Assembly: GCF_001403615.1 (NCBI RefSeq)
Contig: NZ_LN879453.1
Location: 62,001-126,000 of the forward strand
Length of the DNA: 64,000 nt
Direction of reading: 5' to 3'
Origin: Desnuesiella massiliensis
Lineage (GTDB): Bacteria > Bacillota > Clostridia > Clostridiales > Clostridiaceae
In this document: positions 27,096-35,942 of the stretch, in pieces
Layout of the letters: each line of letters begins with the position of its first letter
Numbering within the stretch: position 1 is the stretch's first letter
Notes under the pieces: model-generated
What the model was told of the DNA's origin: nothing
Databases searched by the model: none
What the model saw: only the letters and a program-made list of their open reading frames with translations
Translations under genes and position numbers: made by a program

Positions 27096-28237
27096 GAGAA
27101 TTGATATTAGTGAAGTACGCCCCTGAAATATTTTTAAAGGGTTTAAATAGAAATAAGTTTGAGAGACAATTACAAAAAAATATAACTAAGGTTTTAAAGG
27201 GAGTACAATACCAATTTGTAGTAGATCAAAATAGATGGTTTATATATTCTGAAAATCTTCAAGAAGTAATAAATAGGGTTAAAAGGGTATTTGGGGTTTC
27301 AGAATTATGTATTGTAAAAGAAGTTGAAGCAAAATTAGAAGATATAGAAGGAGCCGCATTGGAAAGGGTAGTAAATTCTAAGGCTGATACCTTTAAGATA
27401 GAAACTAATAGGGCAAATAAGACGTTCCCTTTGAATTCAATGGAAACTAGTAGAACTGTAGGGGCTTATGTATTAAAAAATGCTGAACATATAAAGGTTA
27501 ATGTTACAAATCCTCAATGCGTTGTAAATATAGAAATCAGAGGGAAGGCATATATTTATCAAGAAAAGATTAAAGCTGTAGGTGGATTGCCTTATGGAAT
27601 GAATGGAAGTACTATGCTTATGCTCTCTGGAGGTATAGACTCTCCAGTGGCAGGATATCTAATGGCAAGAAGAGGAGTAGAGCTTAACTGCGTTTATTAC
27701 CATAGCCATCCATATACTAGTGAAAGGGCTAAGGATAAGGTAAAACATTTAGCAAGGATATTAAGTGAGTACACAGGAAAGATTAATCTTTATGTGGTAC
27801 CTTTTACTGAAATACAAATGCAGATTATTGAAAAGTGTAGAGAAGACGAGTTAACTATTATTATGAGAAGATTCATGATGAGAATTGCATGTGAATTAGC
27901 AGAACTAAAGAAATCTAATTCTGTTACCACTGGAGAAAGCATCGGTCAGGTTGCAAGTCAAACCATGGAAAGCTTAGTGGTAAGTGATGATGTGTCAGAT
28001 AGACCTGTATTTAGACCATTAGTAGCTATGGATAAGGGTGATATTATGAATCTAGCTAAAGACATAGGTACCTACGATACATCAATATTACCTTATGAAG
28101 ATTGTTGTACTATATTTGTTCCAAAACATCCAAAAACAAAACCAAGATTAAAAGAGATAATAACTTCAGAAGAGGCTTTACAGAGTGATGAACTTGTTAA
28201 GAAAGCTATAGAGGATATGGAAGTTTACGAGCTTTAA
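27092..28237 (+). CDS. thiI: tRNA 4-thiouridine synthase ThiI
   Basis: A 381-residue enzyme with an N-terminal ferredoxin-like/THUMP region (about 1-165), and a PP-loop ATP-pyrophosphatase domain with MLSGGIDSPVAGYLMARRG. It makes s4U8 in tRNA and takes part in thiazole synthesis in some bacteria. Like other Firmicutes ThiI it lacks the C-terminal rhodanese domain, so sulfur should come directly from the upstream desulfurase. A cysteine pair lies in ILPYEDCCTIFVP near the C-terminus. It is translationally coupled to the desulfurase gene by a 4-nt overlap. A strong terminator follows. Confidence 0.94.
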   Translation: MRELILVKYAPEIFLKGLNRNKFERQLQKNITKVLKGVQYQFVVDQNRWFIYSENLQEVINRVKRVFGVSELCIVKEVEAKLEDIEGAALERVVNSKADTFKIETNRANKTFPLNSMETSRTVGAYVLKNAEHIKVNVTNPQCVVNIEIRGKAYIYQEKIKAVGGLPYGMNGSTMLMLSGGIDSPVAGYLMARRGVELNCVYYHSHPYTSERAKDKVKHLARILSEYTGKINLYVVPFTEIQMQIIEKCREDELTIIMRRFMMRIACELAELKKSNSVTTGESIGQVASQTMESLVVSDDVSDRPVFRPLVAMDKGDIMNLAKDIGTYDTSILPYEDCCTIFVPKHPKTKPRLKEIITSEEALQSDELVKKAIEDMEVYEL

Positions 28238-28248
28238 AATTCGAATTT

Positions 28249-28276
28249 AAAAAAGCGACCAAGGTCGCTTTTTTCT
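28249..28276 (+). terminator. Intrinsic terminator after thiI
   Basis: A 12-bp perfect stem AAAAAAGCGACC / GGTCGCTTTTTT with a two-base gap at the tip, ending in a T-run. Confidence 0.9.
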
Positions 28277-28349
28277 TATATATTGAAGTATATCAAATTA
28301 TGGGATAATATAGAAATATGGGAACATAAAATTTGAATGAGGTGATTTT

Positions 28350-29462
28350 ATGGAAAAGTCTAAGGTTTATTTTACTAATTTAAGGACGAAACCAGGTTAT
28401 AATTTACTAGACAAGCTAGAAAAATTAATAAAGGAGGCAGGCGTTAACAGCATAGATTTTAAAGATAAATTTGTAGCTATTAAGATACATTTTGGAGAGC
28501 CAGGAAATTTAGCATATATTAGACCTAACTATGCCGCCCGTGTGGTAGAATTGATAAAGAAATCCGGTGGAAAGCCTTTTTTGACAGACTCTAATACCTT
28601 ATATTCTGGAAGGAGATCAAATGCAGTTGATCATATTCAATCTGCCATGGAGAATGGATTTAATCCTTTAGCTGTAGGATGTAATGTAATAATAGCTGAT
28701 GGACTAAAAGGTACAGAATATAGAGAAATTGAAGTTGATTTAAAGCATTGTAAAAAGGCAAAGATAGGATCAGCTATAGCTGATGCGGATATAGTAATAT
28801 CTATGAACCATTTTAAAGGACATGAGATGACTGGCTTTGGAGGAGCTATAAAAAATTTAGGGATGGGGTCTGGTTCTGTGGGTGGTAAGCTAGAGATGCA
28901 CTCAGCTTCTCAACCTAAAATAGTTGAAAAAAATTGTGTAGGTTGTAGACAATGTATTAAAAGCTGCTCTCAGCAAGCTATTTCTCTTGATGAGAATAGA
29001 AAAGCTTGTATTGATTATGAAAAGTGTGTTGGATGCGGACAATGTGTAGCTGTCTGTCAATTTGATGCAGCACAAGTGGTTTGGAACGAATCAGCTGATA
29101 CTGCTAATGAAAAAATTGCAGAGTATGCTTTAGCAGTAGTTAAAGATAAACCAAGTTTTCATATTAACTTTATCATGAATATATCACCTAACTGTGATTG
29201 TTGGAGCTGTAATGATATACCTATAGTACCGGACATAGGTATTGCGGCATCCTTTGACCCAATAGCTCTAGACAAGGCCTGTGTAGATATGGTTAATAAA
29301 GCTTCAGTAATTAAGGGTAGTGAATTGGATGAAAAACATTATCATGAAGGAACAGATAAGTTTTCCCATATACATGTTAATACTAATTGGAAGGTAGGCC
29401 TTGAACATGGTGAAAAAATTGGATTAGGTATATTAGATTATGAAATTATTGAATTAAAATAG
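28350..29462 (+). CDS. DUF362 protein with two [4Fe-4S] ferredoxin motifs
   Basis: A 370-residue protein. The DUF362 domain occupies most of the chain (SKVYFTNLRTKPG, VAIKIHFGEPGNLAYI, ISMNHFKGHEMTGFGGAIKN). Inserted at about 190-240 are two ferredoxin motifs, CVGCRQCIKSC and CVGCGQCVAVC, each with its distant fourth cysteine. Later cysteines occur in CDCWSC. It is a probable cytoplasmic iron-sulfur electron carrier or oxidoreductase subunit, frequent in anaerobes, with unknown substrate. SD GAGGTGA lies before the ATG. It appears monocistronic. Confidence 0.88.
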   Translation: MEKSKVYFTNLRTKPGYNLLDKLEKLIKEAGVNSIDFKDKFVAIKIHFGEPGNLAYIRPNYAARVVELIKKSGGKPFLTDSNTLYSGRRSNAVDHIQSAMENGFNPLAVGCNVIIADGLKGTEYREIEVDLKHCKKAKIGSAIADADIVISMNHFKGHEMTGFGGAIKNLGMGSGSVGGKLEMHSASQPKIVEKNCVGCRQCIKSCSQQAISLDENRKACIDYEKCVGCGQCVAVCQFDAAQVVWNESADTANEKIAEYALAVVKDKPSFHINFIMNISPNCDCWSCNDIPIVPDIGIAASFDPIALDKACVDMVNKASVIKGSELDEKHYHEGTDKFSHIHVNTNWKVGLEHGEKIGLGILDYEIIELK

Positions 29463-29580
29463 ACTAAAGTATATATTAAACATACTCTCCAATGGTTTCA
29501 ATCTATTAATTAGTATAAAAATCTTGTATAATAGAATTAAGAAGACACAAAAGATTTTATATTTTAAAGGAGTTGAAAGA

Positions 29581-29997
29581 GTGAAGTATTGTGAAGTATG
29601 TGGTAATCCTAATGCAGAAGTCCACCATATAATATTTAGAAGTGAAGCAAGTTACTTATCTAATGTTTCTATAAACTATAAGTATTTATGCTCTAGATGC
29701 CATAGGGGTAAAAACGGACCACATATAAATGCTGATGTAGATTTAAAATATAAAAGAGAACTACAGGATAAACTGTTTTCCTTGTTTAGCTATAAGGAGT
29801 ATTATAGTGAGGAAGAGATTAAGAAAATATTAAATTTAAGCTCTAGCGAAGTAATAAGAATATTTAAAGATTTAAAAAAGTATAAAGAAGGATACAAAAA
29901 GGAAGAAATAATATCCATGTGTATGGGGGGACGCTTATATATGGATGAGGCCGAGAAGGAGCTAATGGAATTAATTGAGAGAGTAAAAGTAGTTTAG
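29581..29997 (+). CDS. Small HNH-type zinc-binding protein
   Basis: A 138-residue protein starting at GTG (29581), with the SD AAAGGAG 8 nt upstream. The N-terminal 50 residues have the HNH/McrA layout: CEVCGNPNAEVHHIIFRS, then YLCSRCHRGKNGPH, giving two CxxC pairs and the His-His core. The C-terminal 80 residues are helical, with a possible winged-helix pattern (LNLSSSEVIRIFKDL). It could be a small nuclease or a nucleic-acid-binding zinc protein. There is no restriction, phage or toxin gene nearby, so a housekeeping role is as likely as defence. Confidence 0.75.
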   Translation: MKYCEVCGNPNAEVHHIIFRSEASYLSNVSINYKYLCSRCHRGKNGPHINADVDLKYKRELQDKLFSLFSYKEYYSEEEIKKILNLSSSEVIRIFKDLKKYKEGYKKEEIISMCMGGRLYMDEAEKELMELIERVKVV

Positions 29998-30035
29998 ATA
30001 GTACGCATTTAATTAATTATTTTTACTCATATGTT

Positions 30036-30062
30036 AAAAAGCAAGGTTTTGCCTTGCTTTTA
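30036..30062. terminator. Terminator between the HNH gene and a small minus-strand gene
   Basis: A 9-bp stem AAAGCAAGG / CCTTGCTTT. The flanking T-run is best on the minus strand, so it mainly ends the small gene at 30066-30218. Confidence 0.75.
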
Positions 30063-30065
30063 CTA

Positions 30066-30218
30066 TTATTCTCTAGTATGGTCTTTACTATTTGCATAGG
30101 ACCCTATCTTTACACCATTTTTAACGCCTATGTCCTCTCCACCCTTAGGAAACATTTTTCTCATTTCTGCGTTAGTGATATCATCAGTCTTTTTATGATT
30201 TTTATTATTATGAACCAA
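30066..30218 (-). CDS. Small basic hypothetical protein
   Basis: A 50-residue hydrophilic protein starting MVHNNKNHKKTDDITNAEMR and ending in GSYANSKDHTRE. I do not recognise the family. The start is a TTG at 30218 preceded by the SD GAGGAGTG at a good distance, and the gene ends at its own terminator, so it looks real. Composition (Lys, Asn, Gly, no Cys, no hydrophobic stretch) would suit a small spore-associated or nucleic-acid-associated protein, but that is only a guess. Confidence 0.55.
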   Translation of the reverse strand: MVHNNKNHKKTDDITNAEMRKMFPKGGEDIGVKNGVKIGSYANSKDHTRE

Positions 30219-30452
30219 AAGAATCACTCCTCGTAAATTATTCAAATATAATATAACCAATTTAAAATTATATATTCTTTATAGATGCAAATATTTACCA
30301 TTATTTTACATAAAACAATAAATAGTAGTGTTTTTATACTTAAATATATTTTATATTTAAAAAAAATATTAAAAAAATGAATTTTTTAAGGAATTTTTAT
30401 TTATTATGTTGTATAATAAATAAAAAGAAACTTAAAAAATAGGGTGATGTGT

Positions 30453-31751
30453 ATGAAGATAAAAAGTATTGCAATAGTTTTAAGTGCGCTTGCAGTTTTT
30501 AATGTAGGGAGTATGGCTTATGCAGCTAATGTAAGCACTAATGATAAGGAACAACAAATCAATGAAAATAATAGTAAGATAAAAGAACTAGAAAATGAAA
30601 AGAATCAGGTAAAGAGTGAAAAAAATAATACTCAAAAGGAAATTGATGATTTACATAACAAAATAAATGAAAAGGGTAAAACCCTTCAAGAATCTCAAAG
30701 TAAAATCAGTGACTATGAGAATAAAATCAATGCTTTAAAAAGCAATATTAAAACTGTGCAGGATAGTATAAGCAAAAAGCAAAAGGAAATAGATGATAAA
30801 ATTAAAGAAATAGAGCTTAAGCAAAAGGAGCAAGAAGAAAAACAGGACATGCTAGGAAAAAGACTTAGAAGCATGTATAAATCCAATCCTTTCGATGCCA
30901 TGATATTCTTAATGCTTGAGAGTGATAGTTTATTGGAATTAGTAAATAAGGCTTCAACTATGAGTAGAATAATAAAAAATGATAAGGAACTAATTAATGA
31001 AGTACAACAGTTAAAAAATGAACTTGAAGCGAAGAAAAAGATGCTTGAAGAAGATAGCAAATTATTATTATCACAAAAGGAAAATTTACAAAAGGAACAA
31101 AATGCTTTAAAACAAACACAAGATACTTTATTAGCTCAAAAGAAAGAGCAAGAAAAAACTTTGGATGATATAAAAGTTATAGAAAAACAAAAAAATTCAA
31201 AATATAGTAGTTTAAATGCTTCTGAGAAAAAGCTTCAAGACGAGATTGCTGCATTAAATGAAGATAATGAGCAGCTTCAAAACGAGTTAAAGCAATTATT
31301 AGATTCTTTGAATAACAATTCTAATAATCAGAAGCCTGACTCTGGTAATAATAATGCAAATCCTTCTGGGTACATAAGACCAGTGTCAGGACCTATTACT
31401 TCGCCTTTTGGACAAAGAATACACCCTGTAACAGGTAAATCTAGTTTTCATCATGGAGTAGATTTTGGAGCGCCTTTTGGTACTGGCATAAAGGCTGCTA
31501 GAGCTGGACAAGTTGCTTTTGCGGGATGGTATAATGAAATATATGGAAATGTGGTTATCGTAAATCATGGTGGTGGTATGCAAACTTTATATGCTCACGC
31601 TAGTAGTGTAGCCGTAAGCCCAGGTGCTTCAGTTAATCAAGGGCAAGTGGTTGCTTATGTTGGCTCTACAGGGTGGAGTACAGGAGCTCATTTGCATTTT
31701 GAAGTAAGACAAAATGGACAATCCGTTAACCCAATGAACTACGTAAAATAA
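30453..31751 (+). CDS. Secreted murein hydrolase activator / M23 peptidase with coiled coil
   Basis: A 432-residue exported protein. The signal peptide ends near AYA (about residue 24). A long coiled coil (about 30-290) contains the conserved RLRSMYKSNPFDAMIFLML insert known from EnvC/CwlO-type proteins. A short Ser/Asn/Pro-rich linker leads to the C-terminal LytM (M23) domain, with zinc ligands in FHHGVDFG and GAHLHFEV, so it may be an active endopeptidase. The role is peptidoglycan cleavage, or activation of amidases during growth or division. SD AGGGTGATG precedes the ATG at 30453. The 230-nt gap upstream is very AT-rich, with no clear structure. Confidence 0.9.
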   Translation: MKIKSIAIVLSALAVFNVGSMAYAANVSTNDKEQQINENNSKIKELENEKNQVKSEKNNTQKEIDDLHNKINEKGKTLQESQSKISDYENKINALKSNIKTVQDSISKKQKEIDDKIKEIELKQKEQEEKQDMLGKRLRSMYKSNPFDAMIFLMLESDSLLELVNKASTMSRIIKNDKELINEVQQLKNELEAKKKMLEEDSKLLLSQKENLQKEQNALKQTQDTLLAQKKEQEKTLDDIKVIEKQKNSKYSSLNASEKKLQDEIAALNEDNEQLQNELKQLLDSLNNNSNNQKPDSGNNNANPSGYIRPVSGPITSPFGQRIHPVTGKSSFHHGVDFGAPFGTGIKAARAGQVAFAGWYNEIYGNVVIVNHGGGMQTLYAHASSVAVSPGASVNQGQVVAYVGSTGWSTGAHLHFEVRQNGQSVNPMNYVK

Positions 31752-31753
31752 AT

Positions 31754-31778
31754 AAAAGACGACGAAAGTCGTCTTTTT
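31754..31778 (+). terminator. Intrinsic terminator after the M23 gene
   Basis: A 10-bp stem AAAAGACGAC / GTCGTCTTTT with a GAAA tetraloop, ending in a T-run. Confidence 0.9.
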
Positions 31779-31867
31779 GAATGCGCAATTATAGTTGATT
31801 TTTCTCCCATACTCTACGAAAAAGCTATAATTATATTGTTTAATGGCTAGGCAAAATTACATGCATT

Positions 31868-31896
31868 AAATAAAAGCTGTGTAGCAACTTTTATTT
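31868..31896 (-). terminator. Weak terminator after the HxlR gene
   Basis: A 9-bp stem AAATAAAAG / CTTTTATTT just beyond the stop codon of the minus-strand gene, with only a short T-rich tail. Confidence 0.45.
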
Positions 31897-31897
31897 A

Positions 31898-32206
31898 TCA
31901 GGCCCATTTTTCAGCCCACTTTTGAATTTCCTCCATAGCCTTTTCTAATTCAATACCTTTTTCTGTTAATTCATATTCAATGCGTACAGGAATTTCAGGA
32001 TATACATTTCTTTTTATTATCCCTTCACACTCAAGTTCCTTTAATCGCTCAGTTAACATTCTATCACTTAATTCATTAATAACCTGCTTTATATCTGAAA
32101 ATCTTTTTGGTCCATTGAGAAGAACCCGAATAATTAGACCAGTCCATTTCTTTCCTAATAACTCAAAAGCATGTTCAAACTTTGGACATAAATGAAAATC
32201 TGACAT
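31898..32206 (-). CDS. HxlR-family transcriptional regulator
   Basis: A 102-residue winged-helix regulator. The HxlR signature is clear: CPKFEHAFELLGKKWTGLII, then LLNGPKRFSDIKQVINELSD and RMLTERLKELECEGIIKRNV. The N-terminal cysteine (CPKF) is the residue used for redox or electrophile sensing in some members of this family. The ATG at 32206 was chosen, with the SD AAGGTGG about 11 nt upstream; the GTG at 32221 is less likely. A 39-residue membrane peptide gene lies 66 nt upstream on the same strand and could be in the same transcript. Confidence 0.88.
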   Translation of the reverse strand: MSDFHLCPKFEHAFELLGKKWTGLIIRVLLNGPKRFSDIKQVINELSDRMLTERLKELECEGIIKRNVYPEIPVRIEYELTEKGIELEKAMEEIQKWAEKWA

Positions 32207-32271
32207 AAGAATATTCACCACCTTTAAATATATTTTATACAGTTAATATATAAAAGTAAATATTTATATAT

Positions 32272-32391
32272 TTATATGCTTTTACTAAAATGACTAATTA
32301 AAATTAGAATTATTTCAATTAAAAGTATGGTTCCTAATGCTATCATTAATTTAGCGAAGATAGACAAATTTTTAGTTTTAAAAAATTTCAT
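32272..32391 (-). CDS. 39-residue single-span membrane peptide
   Basis: A short frame starting MKFFKTKNLSIFAKLM and continuing through a hydrophobic stretch (LMIALGTILLIEIILILI), ending HFSKSI. The SD AGGAAGG lies 6 nt before the ATG, which strongly suggests translation. One membrane helix with a basic N-terminus predicts an inside N-terminus. It belongs to no family I know. Its position upstream of the HxlR gene on the same strand suggests co-expression. It is too short for most gene callers. Confidence 0.55.
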   Translation of the reverse strand: MKFFKTKNLSIFAKLMIALGTILLIEIILILISHFSKSI

Positions 32392-32559
32392 TTCAAACCT
32401 TCCTATTATATTGCTATAGAACATATACTTTATTTTATGAATACTTTTTTAGTTATATCCTATAAATATGGTATTTTTAAAATAGATTATTGTTTATAAT
32501 ATGAGTGATATGATAATATTTATCATAAGATAATTATTTCAGAGGAGTTGCATATTATT

Positions 32560-32763
32560 ATGAATAAAAATAATACCAATATAGATAAAGAGTATATATC
32601 TTATTTAAAAGATAGTGAAGAACATGGCTTTGAAGATTATACGGATAATGTAGTAAAACAAAAAGTAATCACTACCTTTGGAGGTGGTTGTGGTTGCAGT
32701 GGAACTAAGGATAAAAAAAGTGGTGGCTGTGGAGGAAATTGTGGTTGTGGAAAGAAAAAATAG
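32560..32763 (+). CDS. Small Cys/Gly-rich protein, probably metal-binding
   Basis: A 67-residue protein with an acidic N-terminal half (DKEYISYLKDSEEHGFEDYT) and a C-terminal tail rich in Gly, Cys and Lys: FGGGCGCSG, then GGCGGNCGCGKKK. Five cysteines in CxC and CxxxC spacing suggest metal or cluster binding, or a matured surface peptide, but I recognise no family. The ATG at 32560 lies 12 nt after AGAGGAG; a TTG at 32548 directly follows that SD and is too close. It is monocistronic, with a TATAAT at 32495-32500 and a good terminator. Confidence 0.65.
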   Translation: MNKNNTNIDKEYISYLKDSEEHGFEDYTDNVVKQKVITTFGGGCGCSGTKDKKSGGCGGNCGCGKKK

Positions 32764-32791
32764 TTTAGCCTAATTTAATTTATGGATAATT

Positions 32792-32832
32792 ATACATGTA
32801 TGATGGTATCTGATATCATACATGTATTTTTT
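32792..32832 (+). terminator. Intrinsic terminator after the Cys/Gly-rich gene
   Basis: A 13-bp perfect stem ATACATGTATGAT / ATCATACATGTAT, followed by a T-run. Confidence 0.88.
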
Positions 32833-32889
32833 AATTTAGAGGTTATAAATAAAATCTAAATATTTTCTATGAATAATTATAAAAAAATA

Positions 32890-32918
32890 TTGACTACTTA
32901 TGAATCAGGCTATAAAAT
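32890..32918 (+). promoter_or_regulatory. Promoter of the amino-acid permease gene
   Basis: TTGACT (32890-32895) and TAAAAT (32913-32918) are 17 nt apart. The leader is about 95 nt. I see no T-box or lysine-riboswitch hallmark in it. Confidence 0.55.
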
Positions 32919-33021
32919 AGCTAAAGTAAGCGTAAAAGTGAGGAAGGTTAAAATAGTTTCAAATAGTTAATGATATTGTCAAGTTTTGATTAATTTTACT
33001 TGGTTAATGGAGGAATAACAA

Positions 33022-34368
33022 ATGGAGGAAAAAAATGAATTGAGGAAAGAGCTTGGCCTTTTTATGGCTACAGCTTTGGTTATAGGTAATATGGTGGGCT
33101 CTGGAATTTTTATGCTACCAGCTACTTTGGCTCAAAAATCTGGTCCAGGAGCAACTATGATTGCTTGGATTTTGACTGGAATTGGTTCAATATTTTTAGC
33201 TCTTTCCTATGCTAATTTGGGATCTAGAATACCAAAAACTGGAGGACCTTATGAGTACTCTAAGTTAGCCTTTGGAGATTTTACTGGATATATGAATGCA
33301 TGGCTATATTGGAATGGATGTTGGATAGGAAATGCAGCTATTATAATTGCTGTTACAAGCTATTTAGGGTTTTTGGTGCCGCAAATAGCCTCAAATTCTA
33401 TTATAGGATTTATAAGTTCCTCAGCTATTCTTTGGATATTTACGTTGCTGAATATTTTCGGGGTTAAACCTGCAGCGCAAGTTCAAACAGCTAGTACCAT
33501 AATAAAACTGATACTATTTATTTTATTTATAATATTAGCGGGAATGAGCTTTAATGTAGAGAATATATTTCCTTTATTTCCCCAAGGAAAAGGAATAAAT
33601 ACTATACCTGCTGCGGCTACAGCTACTCTTTGGGCGTTTACAGGACTAGAGACTGCTTCTGTAACTGGTGGAGAAATTAAAAATGGAGAAAAAAACATTA
33701 AGTTAAGCACAATTTTAGGAATGATTGTAGCTGTAATATTATATATGTTAATAAGTTTCTTTTCCATGGGAGCCATGAGTCAATCAGAGCTGGCAGTAAG
33801 CACTACTCCTATTGTAGATATTTTTTCAAAAATCTTAGGAACTGATATAGGCATATATATTGGTATTCTAGCATTATTAAGCATTGTAGGTACGACTATA
33901 GGATGGATACTTTCTACAGCTAGGGTTTCCTACGCAGCTGCTTTAGATGGTATGTTCCCAAAGTGCTTTGGAAAAGTACATCCAAAATTTAAAACACCGT
34001 ATGTTTCCCTAATAATAAGTGGAGTATTAGTTAATATACTGCTATTGATGAATTATACAAAAGGATTTAGCTCAGCGTTTACTTTTGTATCTTTGCTAGC
34101 CACTTTATCATATTTGCCCATATATGCCATCACTGCAGCTGCGGAGATATTATTGGTGATAAAGCATAAGGCTAAGATTAATTTATGGAATTTCCTAAGA
34201 AGTTCTATAGTTCCTCTGATGGGTTTTATATATGCTGTTTGGGCCATATATGGTTCTGGTGCAGAAATAATTATGTACGGATTTTTACTCATGCTATTTG
34301 GAATACCATTTTATTTATATATTACTGTAAAAAATAAAGATAGAATTAAATCTTTAAGAGAGTTTTAA
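33022..34368 (+). CDS. APC-superfamily amino-acid permease
   Basis: A 448-residue membrane protein with about twelve helices. The first helix carries the APC signature VIGNMVGSGIFMLPATLA, and TM6 has ALWAFTGLETASVTGGEIKN. These are typical of the basic amino-acid/polyamine antiporter group (AdiC, YjeM-like). It imports or exchanges amino acids or amines; the substrate cannot be fixed from the sequence, and no decarboxylase gene lies beside it. SD GGAGG lies before the ATG. It has its own promoter and a shared terminator. Confidence 0.88.
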   Translation: MEEKNELRKELGLFMATALVIGNMVGSGIFMLPATLAQKSGPGATMIAWILTGIGSIFLALSYANLGSRIPKTGGPYEYSKLAFGDFTGYMNAWLYWNGCWIGNAAIIIAVTSYLGFLVPQIASNSIIGFISSSAILWIFTLLNIFGVKPAAQVQTASTIIKLILFILFIILAGMSFNVENIFPLFPQGKGINTIPAAATATLWAFTGLETASVTGGEIKNGEKNIKLSTILGMIVAVILYMLISFFSMGAMSQSELAVSTTPIVDIFSKILGTDIGIYIGILALLSIVGTTIGWILSTARVSYAAALDGMFPKCFGKVHPKFKTPYVSLIISGVLVNILLLMNYTKGFSSAFTFVSLLATLSYLPIYAITAAAEILLVIKHKAKINLWNFLRSSIVPLMGFIYAVWAIYGSGAEIIMYGFLLMLFGIPFYLYITVKNKDRIKSLREF

Positions 34369-34374
34369 AAATAC

Positions 34375-34412
34375 AAGGGTTTATATTGCTAAAAATATAA
34401 ACCCTTAACTTT
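34375..34412. terminator. Bidirectional terminator
   Basis: A 13-bp stem AAGGGTTTATATT / AATATAAACCCTT between the convergent permease and hemerythrin genes, followed by TTTTT. Confidence 0.85.
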
Positions 34413-34413
34413 T

Positions 34414-34830
34414 TCAAAATATTCCATTTTCTTTAAATTGATTTGTATAAGCCATATCACTTTTTAATATATGTTTACTGATCCAATCTAAAATAAAAGT
34501 TAATATATTCATCATAGCATTTTTTTGATTAATATAAATATCCTGCTTTTGAAGCTCACTAATCTTTTCAATAAAAGCGTCATGCTCAGCTTTGTGATTT
34601 TCGTAATTGGCATAACCTATTTTTCTCATTATGGATTCCTCATGTTGGAAGTGATAAACAGTATAACTTTTAAGTTCATTAATAAGTCTTACAATTTCAT
34701 CATAATGATCTGTTTCTGTATCAGAAATTTTAATGGCTGTAGCTAAGTTCTCGCCTATTTTAAATAACTGCTTATGCTGTGAGTCAATTTCAGAAATTTT
34801 TACACTATAAACGTCCTTCCATTCGAACAT
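34414..34830 (-). CDS. Bacteriohemerythrin
   Basis: A 138-residue four-helix protein that binds oxygen or senses it at a di-iron site. The iron ligands appear in order: IDSQHKQLF, HFQHEESIM, NHKAEHDAF and ISKHILKSDMAY. Length is typical for single-domain bacterial hemerythrins. In anaerobes the usual proposals are oxygen scavenging or delivery. It is single and divergent from the unknown membrane protein. The 275 nt upstream is over 80 percent AT and holds a 14-bp palindrome (TATAATGCATTATA, near 34862) and an 11-bp inverted repeat (AATTAATAATA / TATTATTAATT). Confidence 0.93.
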   Translation of the reverse strand: MFEWKDVYSVKISEIDSQHKQLFKIGENLATAIKISDTETDHYDEIVRLINELKSYTVYHFQHEESIMRKIGYANYENHKAEHDAFIEKISELQKQDIYINQKNAMMNILTFILDWISKHILKSDMAYTNQFKENGIF

Positions 34831-35106
34831 ATGTATTTCCCTCCTAAATTAAAAACCATATATAATGCATTATAGCATAAATTATATAACAATACTTTAA
34901 TTTTTATCACAGACTTTTACATTTTTTTTACGTATAACTATTAAATATAGTATTATTATCTATAAAAAGTTAATATTTGCATAATTAATAATAATTTATA
35001 AGTTAACAAAAAAGTATTATTAATTTATACACTTATGAGTTATAATATATATTAGTGTTAAATTATGATATAAAATTATTGTTAAAATCTAGGAGGGATT
35101 TACAAG

Positions 35107-35910
35107 GTGGGTAAGCCTAGTATTTTCAGCAGAGAATATGAAAGAAGAATGAAAAAAAGAAAAAGCATAATATTATTAATCATATTGATATTAATTATTA
35201 CTTCTATAATAATCTTCTTTAGAAAAAATATATATAGTTTTTACGGTAATATAAGATATAAATATAGCAAAGACATAAATAAAGAAAACTTAAAGAATGA
35301 TGATAAATCTCAAAGTTCTGAGGACAAGGAAAAAGGCAAAAGTGAGCAGAGTCCTCCAGAAAATAAAGAGGTGGTGGAAGAAGAAAAATTTTATGAAATT
35401 AAGCTAGAAGGGGGAATCCCCGTTAAGGTATCTTATGAAGAACAGGGCAAAGATAAAAAGTTTAAGTATGCCTTTTGTGCAGAAAGAAAGATTTATTTTG
35501 ATTTGAGTCCAACCTCTCAAGCTATGTTGATTTTAGATGAAAAAACTCAAAGTATCATTTATATAGATATTAACGGTAAAACTACAGATGTGACACAAAA
35601 AGCTTATAGTTCTTCAACCACACAAAATACATATACAAAAGAAAATACTTTACATACTACTCCTACTTATATATGGAGTGGTAATCCTAAATTTTTGGAT
35701 GACAACAGGATTTTTTATATAAGTCAATTGCCATATTTTGGAATGAATGATAAATATGTTTGGATATTAGATTTAGTCACTCTACAACATAGGAATACTA
35801 ATATTAAAGGTCAGGATATAGTTTTTGGGGATAGAAACGAAAGAGGACTTCAAATAACTATAGATGGTGTAAAAAAATATATTAATAGTGAGGGTGTTTT
35901 ATTTGAATAA
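35107..35910 (+). CDS. Membrane-anchored protein of unknown function
   Basis: A 267-residue protein that I do not recognise. A basic N-terminus (RRMKKRKS) leads into one membrane helix (about 20-39). A Lys/Glu/Ser-rich linker (about 60-92) follows, and then an extracytoplasmic, probably beta-rich domain with blocks such as AMLILDEKTQSIIYIDINGK and KYVWILDLVTLQHRNTN, which hint at a propeller-like or beta-sandwich fold. GTG start at 35107 with the SD AGGAGGG. It ends 32 nt before the TIM-barrel epimerase gene, so the two are probably co-transcribed. Confidence 0.65.
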   Translation: MGKPSIFSREYERRMKKRKSIILLIILILIITSIIIFFRKNIYSFYGNIRYKYSKDINKENLKNDDKSQSSEDKEKGKSEQSPPENKEVVEEEKFYEIKLEGGIPVKVSYEEQGKDKKFKYAFCAERKIYFDLSPTSQAMLILDEKTQSIIYIDINGKTTDVTQKAYSSSTTQNTYTKENTLHTTPTYIWSGNPKFLDDNRIFYISQLPYFGMNDKYVWILDLVTLQHRNTNIKGQDIVFGDRNERGLQITIDGVKKYINSEGVLFE

Positions 35911-35942
35911 TTTACAAGATACTCTTACAAGTGAGGAATATA

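Noticed and set aside
29581..29997. HNH protein as part of a defence island
   Set aside because: Neighbours are housekeeping genes, and there is no methylase, helicase, phage or toxin gene within reach.
32896..33021. Leader of the amino-acid permease as a riboswitch or T-box
   Set aside because: No T-box sequence (TGGNACC-type), no terminator/antiterminator pair and no recognisable aptamer core.
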